From contig CP136065.1 in the NCBI GenBank assembly GCA_032622095.1, positions 242,585,530 to 242,649,529 on the forward strand: DNA of 64,000 nt. The letters are read 5' to 3'. The position numbers and the translations under genes are program-made. Below the pieces are notes generated by a model that searched no databases, had not been told where the DNA came from, and saw only the letters and a program-made list of their open reading frames with translations. Numbering within the stretch: position 1 is the first letter of the stretch; every line of letters begins with the position of its first letter. This DNA comes from Siphonodentalium dalli (taxonomy: Eukaryota; Mollusca; Scaphopoda; Gadilida; Siphonodentaliidae). Positions 48,250-58,975 of this stretch are shown piece by piece.

Positions 48250-48364
48250 TTCTATTTTATACGCAATTTATCAACCGAGTTCACTAAATTCGATTTGAGC
48301 CGAGGTTTACCGAGGCTCATATATAATTTATTGGACGAGGTTGATAAATTACATATAAAATAGA
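48250..48364. mobile_element. Small foldback element, copy 2
   Basis: Inverted ends TCTATTTTATACGCAATTTATCAACC (48250-48275) and the reverse-complementary GGTTGATAAATTACATATAAAATAGA (48339-48364) surround a centre with GAGCCGAGGTTTACCGAGGCTC. About 115 bp, no ORF. Better preserved than the copy at 41472-41570. Confidence 0.65.
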
Positions 48365-48474
48365 ACGAGTTTGAGATACCTTTTAACAAATGATCAAATT
48401 TAACGCGAAGCAACGCGAAGTATCATCAAAAACAACAATCATAAACTTCAGCAATCGGAAGTCATTTAAATAAT

Positions 48475-48560
48475 GGCGTGACGTCATCACACGCGCTGAT
48501 ATTACACGTGTGTCTTACCAATAATTATGAAGCGGGTTTTGTGGGTTAATTATGTGATAA
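48475..48560. repeat. Dispersed repeat with TGACGTCA / TTAATTATGTGATA, copy 2
   Basis: Contains GTGACGTCATCAC, a CRE-like palindrome, and the shared GGGTTTTGTGGGTTAATTATGTGATA end seen at 44930-45025. Lies 25 bases before the 61-bp satellite. Confidence 0.5.
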
Positions 48561-48570
48561 ATATATATAG

Positions 48571-50925
48571 ACCTGTCGAAACGTGGTATAGTCACTGCAT
48601 AGTCAATTAAGTGTACAGATATGAGAGATCTACTGTCAAAACGAGGTTCAATCACTGTATAATCATTGCCTGTGTACAGAAAGGACATGTCTACTGTCAT
48701 AACGAGCAAAACTCACAGTATAATCATTACCTGTGTACAGAAAGGGCAGGTCTACTGTCATACCGAGCTATGCTCACAGTATAATCATTACATGTGTAGG
48801 GAAAGGACATGTCTATTGTCATAACGAGCAAAACTCACAGTATAATCATTACCTGTGTACATAAAGGACATATCTACTGTCATAACGAGCTATACTCGCA
48901 GTATAATCATTACATGTGTACAGAAAGGACATGTCTACTGTCATAACGAGCTATACTAGCAGTATAATTATTACATGTGTTGAGAAAGGATATGTCTACT
49001 GTCATAACGAGTCATACTCACAGTATAATCATTACATGTGTACAGGAAGGACATGTCTACTATCATAACGAGCTATACTCGCAGTGTAATCATTGCATCT
49101 GTACAGAAAGGACATGTCTACTGTCATAACGAGCTATACTCACAGTATAATCATTGCATTAGTACAGAAGGGATATGTATACTGTCATAACGAGCTATAC
49201 TCACAGTATAATCATTACATGTGTACAGAAATGATATGTCTACTGTCACAACGAGCTATACTCGCAGTATAATCATTGCATGTGTACAGAAATGACATGT
49301 CTACTGTCATAACGAGCTATACTCACAGTATAATCATTGCATGTGTACAGAAAGGATACGTCTACTATCATAACGAGCGATACTCACAGTATACTCGTTG
49401 CATCTGTACAGAAAGGACATGTCTACTGTCATAACGAGCTATACTCACAGTATAATCATTACATGTGTGCATAAAGGACATGTCTACTGTCATAACGAGC
49501 TATACTCATAGTATAATCATTACATGTGTACAGAAATGACATGTCTACCGTTATAACGAGCTATACTCACAGTATAATCATTGCATCTGTTCAGAAAGGA
49601 TATGTCTACTGTTATAACGAGCTATACTCACAGTATAATCATTGCTTGTGTACAGAAAGGACATGTCTACTGTCATAACGAGCTATACTTGCAGTATAAT
49701 CATTGCATGTGTACAGAAAGGATATGTCTACTGTCATAACGAGCTATACTCACAGTATTATCATTGCATGTGTACAGAAAGGATATGTCTACTGTCATAA
49801 CGAGCTATACTCACAGTATTATCATTGCATGTGTACAGAAAGGATATGTCTACTGTCATAACGAGCTATACTCGCAGTATAATCATTGCATGTGTACAGA
49901 AAGGATATGTCTACTGTCATAACGAGCTATACTCACAGTATTATCATTGCATGTGTACAGAAAGGATATGTCTACTATCATAACGAGCTATACTCGCAGT
50001 ATAATCATTGCATGTGTACAGAAAGGACAAGTCTACTGTTATAACGAGCTATACTCACAGAATAATCATTGCATGTGTACAGAAAGGACTTGTCTACTAT
50101 CATAACGAGCTATACTCACAGTATAATCATTGTATGTGTACAGAAAGGATATGTCTACTGTCATAACGAGTTATACTCACAGTATAATCATTACATTTGT
50201 ACAGAAAGAACATGTCCACTGTCATAACGAGCTATACTCACAGTATAATCATTGCATCTGTACAGAAAGGACTTGTCTACTGTCATAACGAGCGATACTC
50301 GCAGTATCATTAGTGCACGTGGGCATATCGGATATTCCTACTGTCATAAAGAGGTATAGTCAGTGTAGAATCATTGCATGCATAGTCTAGGATATGTTTA
50401 TTGTCGTATAATGAGGTATAACTATTGCATATAGACAGCTAGGTCAAATTTACTCTTGTATGGAGGTATACTCACTGCATAGTCATTGCATGTTTCCAGC
50501 TAGGACAGACGTACTGTCGCAACGCGATATTCTGACTGTATAATCATTGCATTATATATATATAGCTAGGACAAATATACTGTTGAAGCGAGGTATACTC
50601 ACTGTGCGTACATTGCATATATAAGTATATTGTCGTAACGAGGTATACTCACTGAATAATCATTGCGAGTTTCCAGCCAGTACAGACGTACTGTCACAAC
50701 GAGGTATACTCACTGTAGAATCATTGCGTACATAGCATATAGAAGTATATTGTCGTAACGAGGTATACTCACTGTAGAATCATTGCATGTATACAGATAG
50801 GACATGTATACTGTCGTAAGGAGGTATAGTCGCGTAGTAGGGTCCCATGCATATACTCGGACATGTCTACTGTCGTAATGAGTTACTGTGTGTATACTGC
50901 TAGGACGGATCGACTGTTGAAGTTT
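48571..50925. repeat. 61-bp satellite array, about 37 units
   Basis: Units run CTGTCATAACGAGCTATACT, CACAGTATAATCATTGCATG, TGTACAGAAAGGACATGTCTA. Central units (48.7-50.3 kb) are highly uniform; units at both ends are diverged (CTGTCGTAACGAGGTATACTCACTG on the right side), the usual decay of array edges. A further diverged unit is found at 52185-52235, beyond a LINE insertion. No coding capacity. Confidence 0.9.
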
Positions 50926-52130
50926 AATTGGTCTAAACAATATTTATTCCCAATACAAAACAAGATGAATATTTTACAAAAATGCTAATGGATTATTATG
51001 GGTGATTGGAATGGGATGAGACAACAAGCCTATTGTGGCTTTTTTGTAAGTCCTCTCCCAGATCGCTTAAATTTCCCGAACTACATAAGGCAGTTCGGGC
51101 GAGTCAGGCGGGATTTTTTTCTGGTTTGTACTTTAGATAACTCAGAACTGGATTGGGGTAAGATTTGGGAATTAAAGGTAACCAATGGGATGAGATGAGA
51201 ATAGTTAGGTTTAAGAAAGGTTAGAAAGATAGGATGGTTAATGGGGGGGGGGGTAGTTAGACATTCGGCTGTTGAATCATATGTCAATTGTGTATAACTA
51301 TGCCTACAGAGACTACATGAGTTAGCTGTGCAGTCAGGCTTTCCGAATTATGACGTTATATTACGTTATATATGACTCAATTGCAGAAGACATAGTATTA
51401 CGTTAATAAAATCGTTTTGTACTAATTATTTATCTTTGTGTGGCCTCGAAAATACAATGATTTTCACTAATTGAACTTTCTGGTGAACCTTCGAGTAGGG
51501 TTCTTTCTGATAATATTATGTTTGGTAGAGATGATAGCAGTTCCAATCTTGAGGCCTGGTATAAATGGCATTCTAACAGGTAATGATGGGCCGTCTCAAC
51601 AGCACCGCATGCACCATATGGGTCGGGCCTAACAAAATTGGTCATAAGATCGAAGTTCAAATTACTACATTTCAGTCTCAATCGTGTGTGGTATACTTGG
51701 GATTTGCGACTGTGGCAATGATAGTAGTATGGATATGTGTGTATATACGATCGTCAGCAAGTGACTCTTTAAACCTGTCCAGGTTGGTACAATTTTTTAC
51801 ACACTCTGACAGTCTATTCCAATCGCTTATTGTAGGAGGTAAAAATGTATCTTTATAAATATCCTTTGTGGCGTCCAATGGTAGTCGTATTGCATGATGA
51901 ATTATATTGTAACCGGTTTGATTTTCAGAGTGACAAATATAATTTCGTATGTACACGGGTGCTGTACTATTAACTATATTGTGGAATTGTATAAGCTTTT
52001 GTTTTTCCCTCCTAGATGCCAGGGTCTCCCAACCAGTATCTAATAGTAGGCTTTCTTTACTGGCGCTGTTCGTCGCGCCAGTAACGATCCTTGCCAATCA
52101 AATTGTATTTTTCCTATAGCATTGCTGAGA
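50926..52130 (-). pseudogene. Decayed, 5'-truncated LINE (minus strand)
   Basis: Minus-strand frames 52097-51678 and 51681-51430 read as the C-terminal part of a non-LTR retrotransposon ORF2: LARIVTGATNSASKESLLLD, HNIVNSTAPVYIRNYIC, FLPPTISDWNRLSE, then after a frameshift at about 51680 GAVETAHHYLLECHLYQASR. The last matches the H-H-Y-x-x-x-C end motif also present in the LINE at 52.5 kb. The reverse transcriptase core is missing. A non-coding tail runs to an AATAAATATTG signal near 50945 on this strand. The insertion lies between the 61-bp satellite and a stray satellite unit, so it probably landed in the array. Confidence 0.65.
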
Positions 52131-52159
52131 TAATCAGGACAGTTTATTTTTCTGCAGAA

Positions 52160-52240
52160 TCGGTGCATGCATACACATATGACAAATCTGCGTGTCGCAA
52201 CGAGCTATAAACACAGTATATTCAATGCATGCATAAATTA
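52160..52240. repeat. Stray 61-bp satellite unit beyond the LINE
   Basis: CTGCGTGTCGCAACGAGCTATA, AACACAGTATATTCAATGCATGC matches the 61-bp unit closely and shows that the satellite originally extended past the LINE insertion. Confidence 0.6.
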
Positions 52241-52242
52241 CA

Positions 52243-52283
52243 GTAGTTGAACCACTAACCACTCGGCCATCCAACTCCCTACG
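52243..52283 (-). pseudogene. tRNA-like fragment (SINE or tRNA relic)
   Basis: On the minus strand GGAGTTGGATGGCCGAGTGG, then TTAGTGGTTCAACTAC resembles the 5' part of a class II (Leu/Ser) tRNA with a box A (TGGCCGAGTGG) fused almost directly to a T-arm-like GGTTCAAC. The anticodon arm and the variable arm are missing, so no functional tRNA can form. Confidence 0.35.
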
Positions 52284-52514
52284 GATTCATGTACTTATTT
52301 AGAAAGGAACGTTTATAGCACTCACAAACTTGTTTGATCGAACACTGCCAATAGTCACTTCGTACTATTTTGGCTTCAAAATATTTAATTACACGGCTGA
52401 TGACCTTTTGGGTTCATTTAACCTCTTGAGTAATTTAACTTGTGACCTTTCACTGTACACGGATATATATGACATTTCGAGTTCATTTAACCTCTGAGTA
52501 CATCTAACCTGTGA

Positions 52515-53660
52515 ATGTATTTATCTAACTTATATACTCCCCTTAATGGACTACGTCGATATTGTCTGGGACTGTGCGCCACAGCAACAGACTGAAAGAC
52601 TCGATCGCCTTCATAAAGATGCAGCAAGAATTGTCAGTGGTTTAACGCGTTCTGCCCCCATTAAAGATTTAATGCTTGAAGTTGGCTGGCCCACACTGCA
52701 AATAAGACGCGAATTTCACAAATTACAAACGCTTTACAAAATAATAAATGCTGACGCACCTAGTTATCTAACCATACTCCTACCACCGCGAGCCGGCGAG
52801 GTATCGGGTTATTCATTCAGAAGACCTGGCGACTTCTACGCATATTATTGTGAAACAGAACATTTCAGAAAATCGTTCATGCCAAAAATGTGCCTACCTT
52901 GGAACAAACTCCCCGACATTGTAACCAAAGCTGAAAGCCTACATGAATTCAAGATATTCCTCAAAATTATATACGACATACCCAAACCCCCAAATTACTA
53001 TTATACCGGTTCCCGAAAAAACAATATAATACATACCAAATTGAGAAACAAATGCAGCGACCTAAATCATGACAAATTTGAAAACCACATAGCTCTTAGC
53101 CCATTCTGTGATTGTGGAAACGAAATCGAAGACGCCCACCATTACTTTTTCTTATGCCCCTTATACCAGACACAACGCGTACTGTTCTTTAATAGGCTTA
53201 GAACAAAGGGTATCACTGTATATAATACCACCGGCTTCCTTAAAGGTCTAACAAACATTAGTAATAACAAAAACAAATTAATATTTGCAGAAGTTCAAAA
53301 ATATATAGTCGCTACTAACCGCTTTACCAATTAACACATTCACCACCACTGGGTCAACGTCACGCACGAACGCCATGGTCTTAGTACCCCATGCAGAGCC
53401 AAAAGATAACATTAAAACTGACAAACACATCTTCTCTATGTCAACAACCAGTAATCAAACCAAATGAACTCATATATTTGAACCCGGATCTGGTAACACA
53501 CACACACACAAAAAAACAATTTAAACATATGTATATACCATCTTGTTGTTATAATAACGTGTGTAATTATATGGGGAGAGGGGCTATCTAAGTTGTATAA
53601 CTTGTGCCCCAATCCCATTTGTACATAAATGATACAATAAAATATGTTTAAACTAAAAAA
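52515..53660 (+). mobile_element. 5'-truncated LINE insertion with 9-bp target-site duplication
   Basis: AACCTGTGA at 52506-52514 is repeated at 53661-53669 just after the A-run (with AATAAA at 53636-53641), so these bases are the target-site duplication of a retroposed copy. The inserted part carries the end of ORF2 and a 3' UTR of about 300 bases with a CA repeat (53498-53511). The insertion lies in a diverged GACCTTT/ACATTT-GGGTTCATTTAACCTC duplication visible at 52420-52515. Confidence 0.75.
52546..53334 (+). CDS. C-terminal part of non-LTR retrotransposon ORF2
   Basis: An open frame of 262 codons (the reading frame extends a little further upstream, to the truncation at 52515) ends at TAA 53332-53334. 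It starts in the reverse-transcriptase thumb (ILPLMDYVDIVWDCAP) and runs through ERLDRLHKDAARIVSGLTR, WNKLPDIVTKAESLHEFKIF and a C-terminal FCDCGNEIEDAHHYFFLCPL, the Cys/His-type end motif of Jockey/CR1-like LINEs. The RT catalytic core and endonuclease are absent through 5' truncation. The intact frame means the insertion is young. It is not functional by itself. Confidence 0.8.
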   Translation: MDYVDIVWDCAPQQQTERLDRLHKDAARIVSGLTRSAPIKDLMLEVGWPTLQIRREFHKLQTLYKIINADAPSYLTILLPPRAGEVSGYSFRRPGDFYAYYCETEHFRKSFMPKMCLPWNKLPDIVTKAESLHEFKIFLKIIYDIPKPPNYYYTGSRKNNIIHTKLRNKCSDLNHDKFENHIALSPFCDCGNEIEDAHHYFFLCPLYQTQRVLFFNRLRTKGITVYNTTGFLKGLTNISNNKNKLIFAEVQKYIVATNRFTN

Positions 53661-54324
53661 AACCTGTGACCTCTCATTGTGTCTCGCTATCATAGTTAGT
53701 CAGCCGCTCTCACTTCGACATCGATTCCCGCCCAAGTGGGATCCATTACTCCTCGACTTTTCGATCATTCGTTAATTCATTTATATGAGTAAAATTAAAG
53801 TATTCATCCGACGTCAGCTATGATCATGATCGAGAGATTCAACCAGTATTGGCCAGGCAAGACAAACTCGACTCGACGCGGTAGACGCACGGTAATATTG
53901 TCACCGAGAAATCGACTTAATCAGTTAATTATTGCTATTGTGTCGGCCAATGGAGGAATGTATTCAGGAGCAGCCTGTGTTAATTTTTTGCACGATGCTG
54001 TGATAAATCTGAGTGTATACAAGGACACGGAATATCTCTGGAGTCTATACTCTAAGGTAATATACATCCCTAATATCGTCGTTCGTCGAACCATTAGAAT
54101 GGTCAATGGTTATGAAAGTTTTATTTTCATTTTAACATTTTAACAATATATACACGATATTCGCGGTTAACAACGAACCTGTATTGCGGTTTTTGGGGGA
54201 ATTCTCAGCAACGCCATCTATTGGATGATTGACTTCCGTGTTCGTCGAATGGAGGTCTGTGCAGCATCCATGTTTAGCAGTAGTGGACATGACGTAAGGT
54301 GTTATATATAACCTGATCTTATTA

Positions 54325-54605
54325 TTACTCTTGGAAGAGACACCATTCGTGACGTCACGATATATTTATATTATTACCGTACTATGTTTAACAGTGCTGA
54401 CATCATCCGTGACGTCAATATTTATTTATATTATTACCGTACTATCTTTACCAGTGCTGACATCATCCGTGACTTCACGATCTATTTATATAATTACCGT
54501 ACTATGTTTGCCAGTGCTGACATCATCCATGACATCACGATCTATTTATATAATTATCGTACTATGTTTACCAGTGCTGACATCATCCGTGACGTCAATT
54601 CTATA
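54325..54605. repeat. 60-bp tandem repeat with CRE-like sites
   Basis: About 4.5 copies with an exact 60-base period: TATTTATAT-ATTACCGTACT, ATGTTTACCAGTGCTGACAT, CATCCGTGACGTCACGATC. TGACGTCA is intact in three of the five positions (near 54350, 54410, 54590) and mutated in the other two. Because 60 is a multiple of three, a 100-codon frame stays open and encodes a 20-residue hydrophobic repeat; this is a consequence of the period rather than evidence for a gene. Confidence 0.85.
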
Positions 54606-54903
54606 TGATGCAGTGTCTACTTTCACATTGTGACATCATCGTGGAATTCCAGGTGTTCGATCCACTGACACACTGGCGTTTGGCGAAGAAACATTGGCAA
54701 TAGTAATTTTGCGGATTTAGTTACAGGAATTTGATGACAATGATTTCTTAATTCATAACTTTTACTGATAACTTTACCATAAAATGCAACATAGATAACT
54801 TGTTCACTTATAGAGTGTGATACTTCAGCATATGTTTTTTTACTTTTAATTCGACTTGAAATTTTGACTTGGAATTTATGTTTTTATTCGAAATGCTATA
54901 TAG

Positions 54904-55068
54904 AGAATACCTACGAGTTTTGGTTGAATACCCGAATTATCTCATGAGTGGGTGCAAGGAAGTACAGAATTTTCACGAGCGGCTGCAAGCCGCGAGTGGA
55001 AATTCTGTACTTCCTTGCACCCACGAATGAGATAATCCGGGTATTCAACCAAAACCCGTAGGTTTTCT
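54904..55068. mobile_element. Near-perfect hairpin (foldback element)
   Basis: Left arm AGAATACCTACGAGTTTTGG... to GCGGCT (54984), three-base loop GCA, right arm AGCCGC... to AAAACCCGTAGGTTTTCT (55068). Arms of about 80 bases pair with only a handful of mismatches. The unusually GC-rich tip (GCGGCT-GCA-AGCCGC) and the AT-rich surroundings make it stand out. A minus-strand frame covers it, but this is only an effect of the palindrome. No target-site duplication is obvious. Confidence 0.8.
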
Positions 55069-56640
55069 TTTTATTATATGCGCTATAATCCGCACCAAAA
55101 ACTGCTAATTTTGTCCTACAGTTCACTTCAAATTGTTAGAAAGCTTCGACATTTGCATTTTGTTTACATTCCATCAATTGATTTGCTCACAACTGAATGA
55201 CAAATATCGAGCATAGCCGCCATAAGAAATAGTCCCCATTGTTTTATTCTGAAATGATGCGAGAAAATTAATGTATACATAATTTAGTGATAAGAATATA
55301 TTAAAACAAATGAGTTAACATTATAACAATTAAATAACAGTTTATGAACCGTGAAAATCTATAATTAAAACGATAGTCCGGCTGTTATTGATACGCTTTG
55401 AAACTTAATGTGATTCGCCGCTATAAACCGGAAGTGATCTCCGAAAAAGTAATACTATTGTGTTATCCATCGAGTCGGTCAGTGTTATCCATCGAGTCGG
55501 TCGGTGTTATCCATCGAGTCGGTCCAGGTGATGGATATAACGCTCTACGCCACGGCAATTTCCCACTATTTAATGGGGAAGCATATAATAAAAGTTGATA
55601 TTTATTTTTCAAATGTTTTGAAATATAATATGATTTTTTTTTCAACTTTTTCTGCATTTGATTTTAATTTTTCTGAATGATGAATAATTGTTGTTTTTTT
55701 TTTTTTTGAATTTGAACTTTGTGCGTTATGATTGTTTCAACTCAAATCTATATCAGTTTTGGCTTAGTGATTTTTGCATACCCAATTTTAACTTTTTATT
55801 CAATTTATTTTTTAGTTTAACTTAATCAACATTTCCGCAATATTTTGCGCAGTATTTAGTCAGGCGTCGAACTTTGAATAATTTGTTTTTGTCTTAGGTA
55901 TTGCAAATATAGTTTGAAAGTCTGACATAGAAAATAAATATTTGCTAGTTATCATTTTTAAGTGGAGAAGTTGGACTTTTGGATCTATTTTTTTGTTGTT
56001 GTTTAAGAATTTTCATGAAAGGGCATACATTAATATTTGCCTGATCATAACATGATCAATATGACTACAAATGTTCAAGATTTGTCTTTGTATGTAGAAT
56101 ATTATAGAAGTTTGATTGGATGCTGGTTGAATTACTACATGTAGTTAAGTATTATATTTCACATAGAGAGTACTTAATTGCAAAGACGTTATACATTGTA
56201 ATAATCTCTTGTCAATAATGAATTGCTTACTATACAAAACAATGAATTCTGCATTCAAGTTAATCATTTTATCGTTATCAAGCATCTTAATTATTTATAT
56301 TAATTAATATAATTTTTTTTTAAATGTATCTAGTTTGCATATATAGTTATAACATGCTTACTTAAAACAAATGGTTGTATATGTATGCATAAGCTATATT
56401 TTAGTAGTTTACTCTCTTAAATTGTGTGCATCATAATATTATCATTATTGCATGTAATTGTTACAGCGACTAGGTCCTCTCGCCTTTGTTTTAGAAAGCT
56501 CGACGATTTTATATACATGTATATATATATACATATATAAGTAGGCTTCTTTTGAAACATTGGCGAGTCGACTTTGTCGCTTTGAATCGACGAACTCTTT
56601 GTCTCGGTGTCTCGAATTTGAGACATGCATCCGATGACTT
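55069..56640. other. AT-rich stretch with small repeats, no gene
   Basis: Contains three copies of a 22-bp unit GTGTTATCCATCGAGTCGGTC at 55460-55525, poly-T runs near 55633 and 55693-55706, and an (AT)n tract near 56517-56539. No coding signal of note. Confidence 0.5.
55460..55525. repeat. 22-bp tandem repeat, three copies
   Basis: GTGTTATCCATCGAGTCGGTC(A/G) three times, almost identical, in otherwise unique AT-rich DNA. Confidence 0.85.
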
Positions 56641-56669
56641 TCGGAGGTGAAATTGAAGCCATCTAGCTA

Positions 56670-57046
56670 TCGCAATTTCGACGCCCATCGGGCAATTTCG
56701 ACGCTCATTGGGCAATTTCGATGCTCATCAGTCAACTTCGACGCCCATCGCACAACTTCGATACCTATCGAGCAACTTCGACGCCCATATGGCAACTTTG
56801 ACGCCCATCGGACAACTTCGATCGACGCCCATTGGGCAACTTCGATCGACGCCCATTGGGCAACTTCGACGCCCCACCGGACAACTTCGACGCCCACGGG
56901 TAACGTCGACGCACACCGGGCAACTTCGACGCCCATCGGGCAACTTCGAGCCCATCGAGTAACTTCGACGCCCGTCGGGCAACTTCGATCGACGCACATC
57001 GGGCAATTTCGACGCCCACCGGACAACCTCGACGCCCATTTGGGCA
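56670..57046. repeat. 20-24-bp GC-rich minisatellite, about 18 copies
   Basis: Units GGGCAACTTCGACGCCCATC with insertions of ATCG (ACTTCGATCGACGCCC) and other variants. The unit is partly self-complementary (GGGC...GCCC), so the transcript would form serial hairpins. Frames are open for 84-156 codons on both strands at once. The GC content and codon-like look come from the repeat. Confidence 0.85.
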
Positions 57047-57076
57047 ATATATATATATATTTACATATATATATGA
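57045..57076. repeat. (TA)n microsatellite
   Basis: TATATATATATATTTACATATATATATG lies between the minisatellite and the ribozyme-like motif. Similar (TA)n runs border the integrase fragment (6179) and the Penelope-like ORF (61755). Confidence 0.8.
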
Positions 57077-57128
57077 TCCAAAAGAATGGAGACATGACTT
57101 GTAAAACGATCATTTAATACATTTGTAA

Positions 57129-57174
57129 GTCTAGACGCCTTTCGTGCCTAGTATCATTGCACTCTTCAGTAGAC
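57129..57174 (-). ncRNA. Candidate hammerhead ribozyme, minus strand
   Basis: Read on the minus strand: stem I 5' strand GTCTA (57174-57170), conserved CTGAAGA (57169-57163; consensus CUGANGA), stem II GTGC (57162-57159), an 11-base loop, GCAC (57147-57144), conserved GAAA (57143-57140), GGC, cleavage triplet GTC (57136-57134) and stem I 3' strand TAGAC (57133-57129). Stem I can be extended by one further pair (57175/57128). All the invariant core positions I can check are present. Helix III is only three bases (GGC) between GAAA and GTC, shorter than a stable stem, as reported for ribozymes of Penelope-like elements and animal retrozymes. Cleavage would fall between 57134 and 57133. A Penelope-like LTR remnant is the likely context. 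Confidence 0.6.
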
Positions 57175-58975
57175 TGTTATTGTCGTACGTAATAGCAGGG
57201 AACTTAAATAACGGGAAGGTTCACTTCCCATTGGTTCTATTGTAATGTGTACCGCCGCAGCGCCCTCTTGCGGTCGGTAGGTTAAACCGAGAAATGCGTC
57301 TATGGATACACTATAGAATTCTATAGAGTTGCTCATTTCTCCCGTCCAAAAATCATTTTAAAACAACATTTAAACCAAATGTTCCCTATTTTGTCGATAT
57401 TTCCATAAACAATACGCATTGACCTACACTGGAGAAAGTTACTACTAATGTCCAGTTAAAACTGGTTAAAACGATGAAAAGCATCACCCAAATTCGCTGT
57501 CAATGTCAATTTGTATACCGGTACAACTGAACTTTTTTTGTTTGTATTTTTTTAGTACTATAATATATAACTACATGCGTATCTGAATTATAATATATGG
57601 CATTGACAAGTCATTTATAGAACTTAAATCAAAATTTAGCCAAAATAGTTTTTGTTTTTTTTACTGATTTTATGAACCGGCCATAGGCATAGGGACATAT
57701 TATAGCCTATACTATAGGCCTACCAGTACCATATTACCAGTATTCATTACTAACTTTACTTGCAGTTCTACCATCCCAATTATCTTAAGTCCATTTACCA
57801 GGCTGGAAACTGGATAGATCAATCATGAACTAATATAATAGAGTATATATAACTAATATTACTAGTAAGTCTATTATTAACCAAGTGCTACACTTCAAAC
57901 TCAAAGTCCAGCTGACACACTGGAAAACTTTTACATATCTCATGTCATTAAATTGACTCAAAAATAATTCCTCAAAATGATCTAGGTCTAGTCAGGCATC
58001 GCTCACAATGACACCATTTTAGATTATACAACATTTTATTCAATGCACATGTATGAAGATCAGAAAACCCAATTATTTTTAAGCATTTATATCTCAATTA
58101 CGCTTAAGCGTATTTCAAATATGTAGGAGGCGTAATTCATATTTAATATCTTATTAATATTACGCTTAAGTTAAGTGTAATTCAGATTTCCATTACACTT
58201 AAGCCTAATGGAATTTGGCATCCCACCACACAATTATGGATTTATAGATTTACCGTACACTATAAGTGCAAATGAATTGCACTTCTTGACTTAACCATAA
58301 TTAAATTAGATTAAGTTACCACCCCCGGGTATTGTTTTTATTTATATATTATTTTTATATAAAATAATATAATAAAATTTAAAACAAAATTCCCGGATTC
58401 CTGTGATGGAATTGCGCATGTTGATTGTCATTACTGAAAATTTGAATTTTGTCTCCCATAACTCCCATATTGCATTTTGATAAATAAAATTACTATGAAT
58501 ACATGTACCGGTGCAAAAGCATTACATTAAATTAAATAAGTATATTGTAAATGATGAAATACTCCCAAATGACAGATATCAATCTACACTTATTACGCGT
58601 ACCATTATTTGAAGGGTAATTAATACCTAATATGTCATTATATGATATATATCAATGAATTTATAGTGAAAGACTAATAGTACATGTACATACAGAAACT
58701 AGAACAAATGCTAAAAACAAAACTTGGTCAATACATTTTTACAAATGTCAAATTAAGTGGATTCCAAGGACCCATGCATGTCATGATAGGGCAATCATTT
58801 AGCATATTTTACATATAATAAGAGAAATTGCTTCACAACAGATCAACAATTAATCAACTTAATCATTAATGTGTCATATGAATTAATATTTTGTGCAAAT
58901 ATCAAGGTGTGAGGGGATGAATATACTGACTGAGTTACAATTAAGATATCAAATATGACAATTCATATTCATGCG
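57175..58975. other. Flank of ribozyme motif and AT-rich stretch
   Basis: The first 150 bases carry a GC-rich imperfect inverted repeat, ACCGCCGCAGCGCCCTCTTG-CGGTCGGT (about 57250-57280), and could belong to the same retroelement. Beyond 57330 the DNA is AT-rich with TTACGCTTAAG motifs (58095-58200) in both orientations and no ORF of note. Confidence 0.4.

Noticed and set aside
53700-53750. tRNA 3' half (TCGATTCCCGCC-type T-arm)
   Set aside because: Only the T-arm-like word is present; no acceptor or D-arm could be matched.
53820-54143. 107-codon ORF followed by a GTAATA donor-like site
   Set aside because: No recognisable family, acceptor or neighbouring exon.
54331-54633. 100-codon hydrophobic repeat protein
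   Set aside because: Explained by the exact 60-base period; starts and ends have no gene context.
56647-57117. 156- and 148-codon ORFs as proteins
   Set aside because: Both strands are open at once because of the short GC-rich repeat unit.
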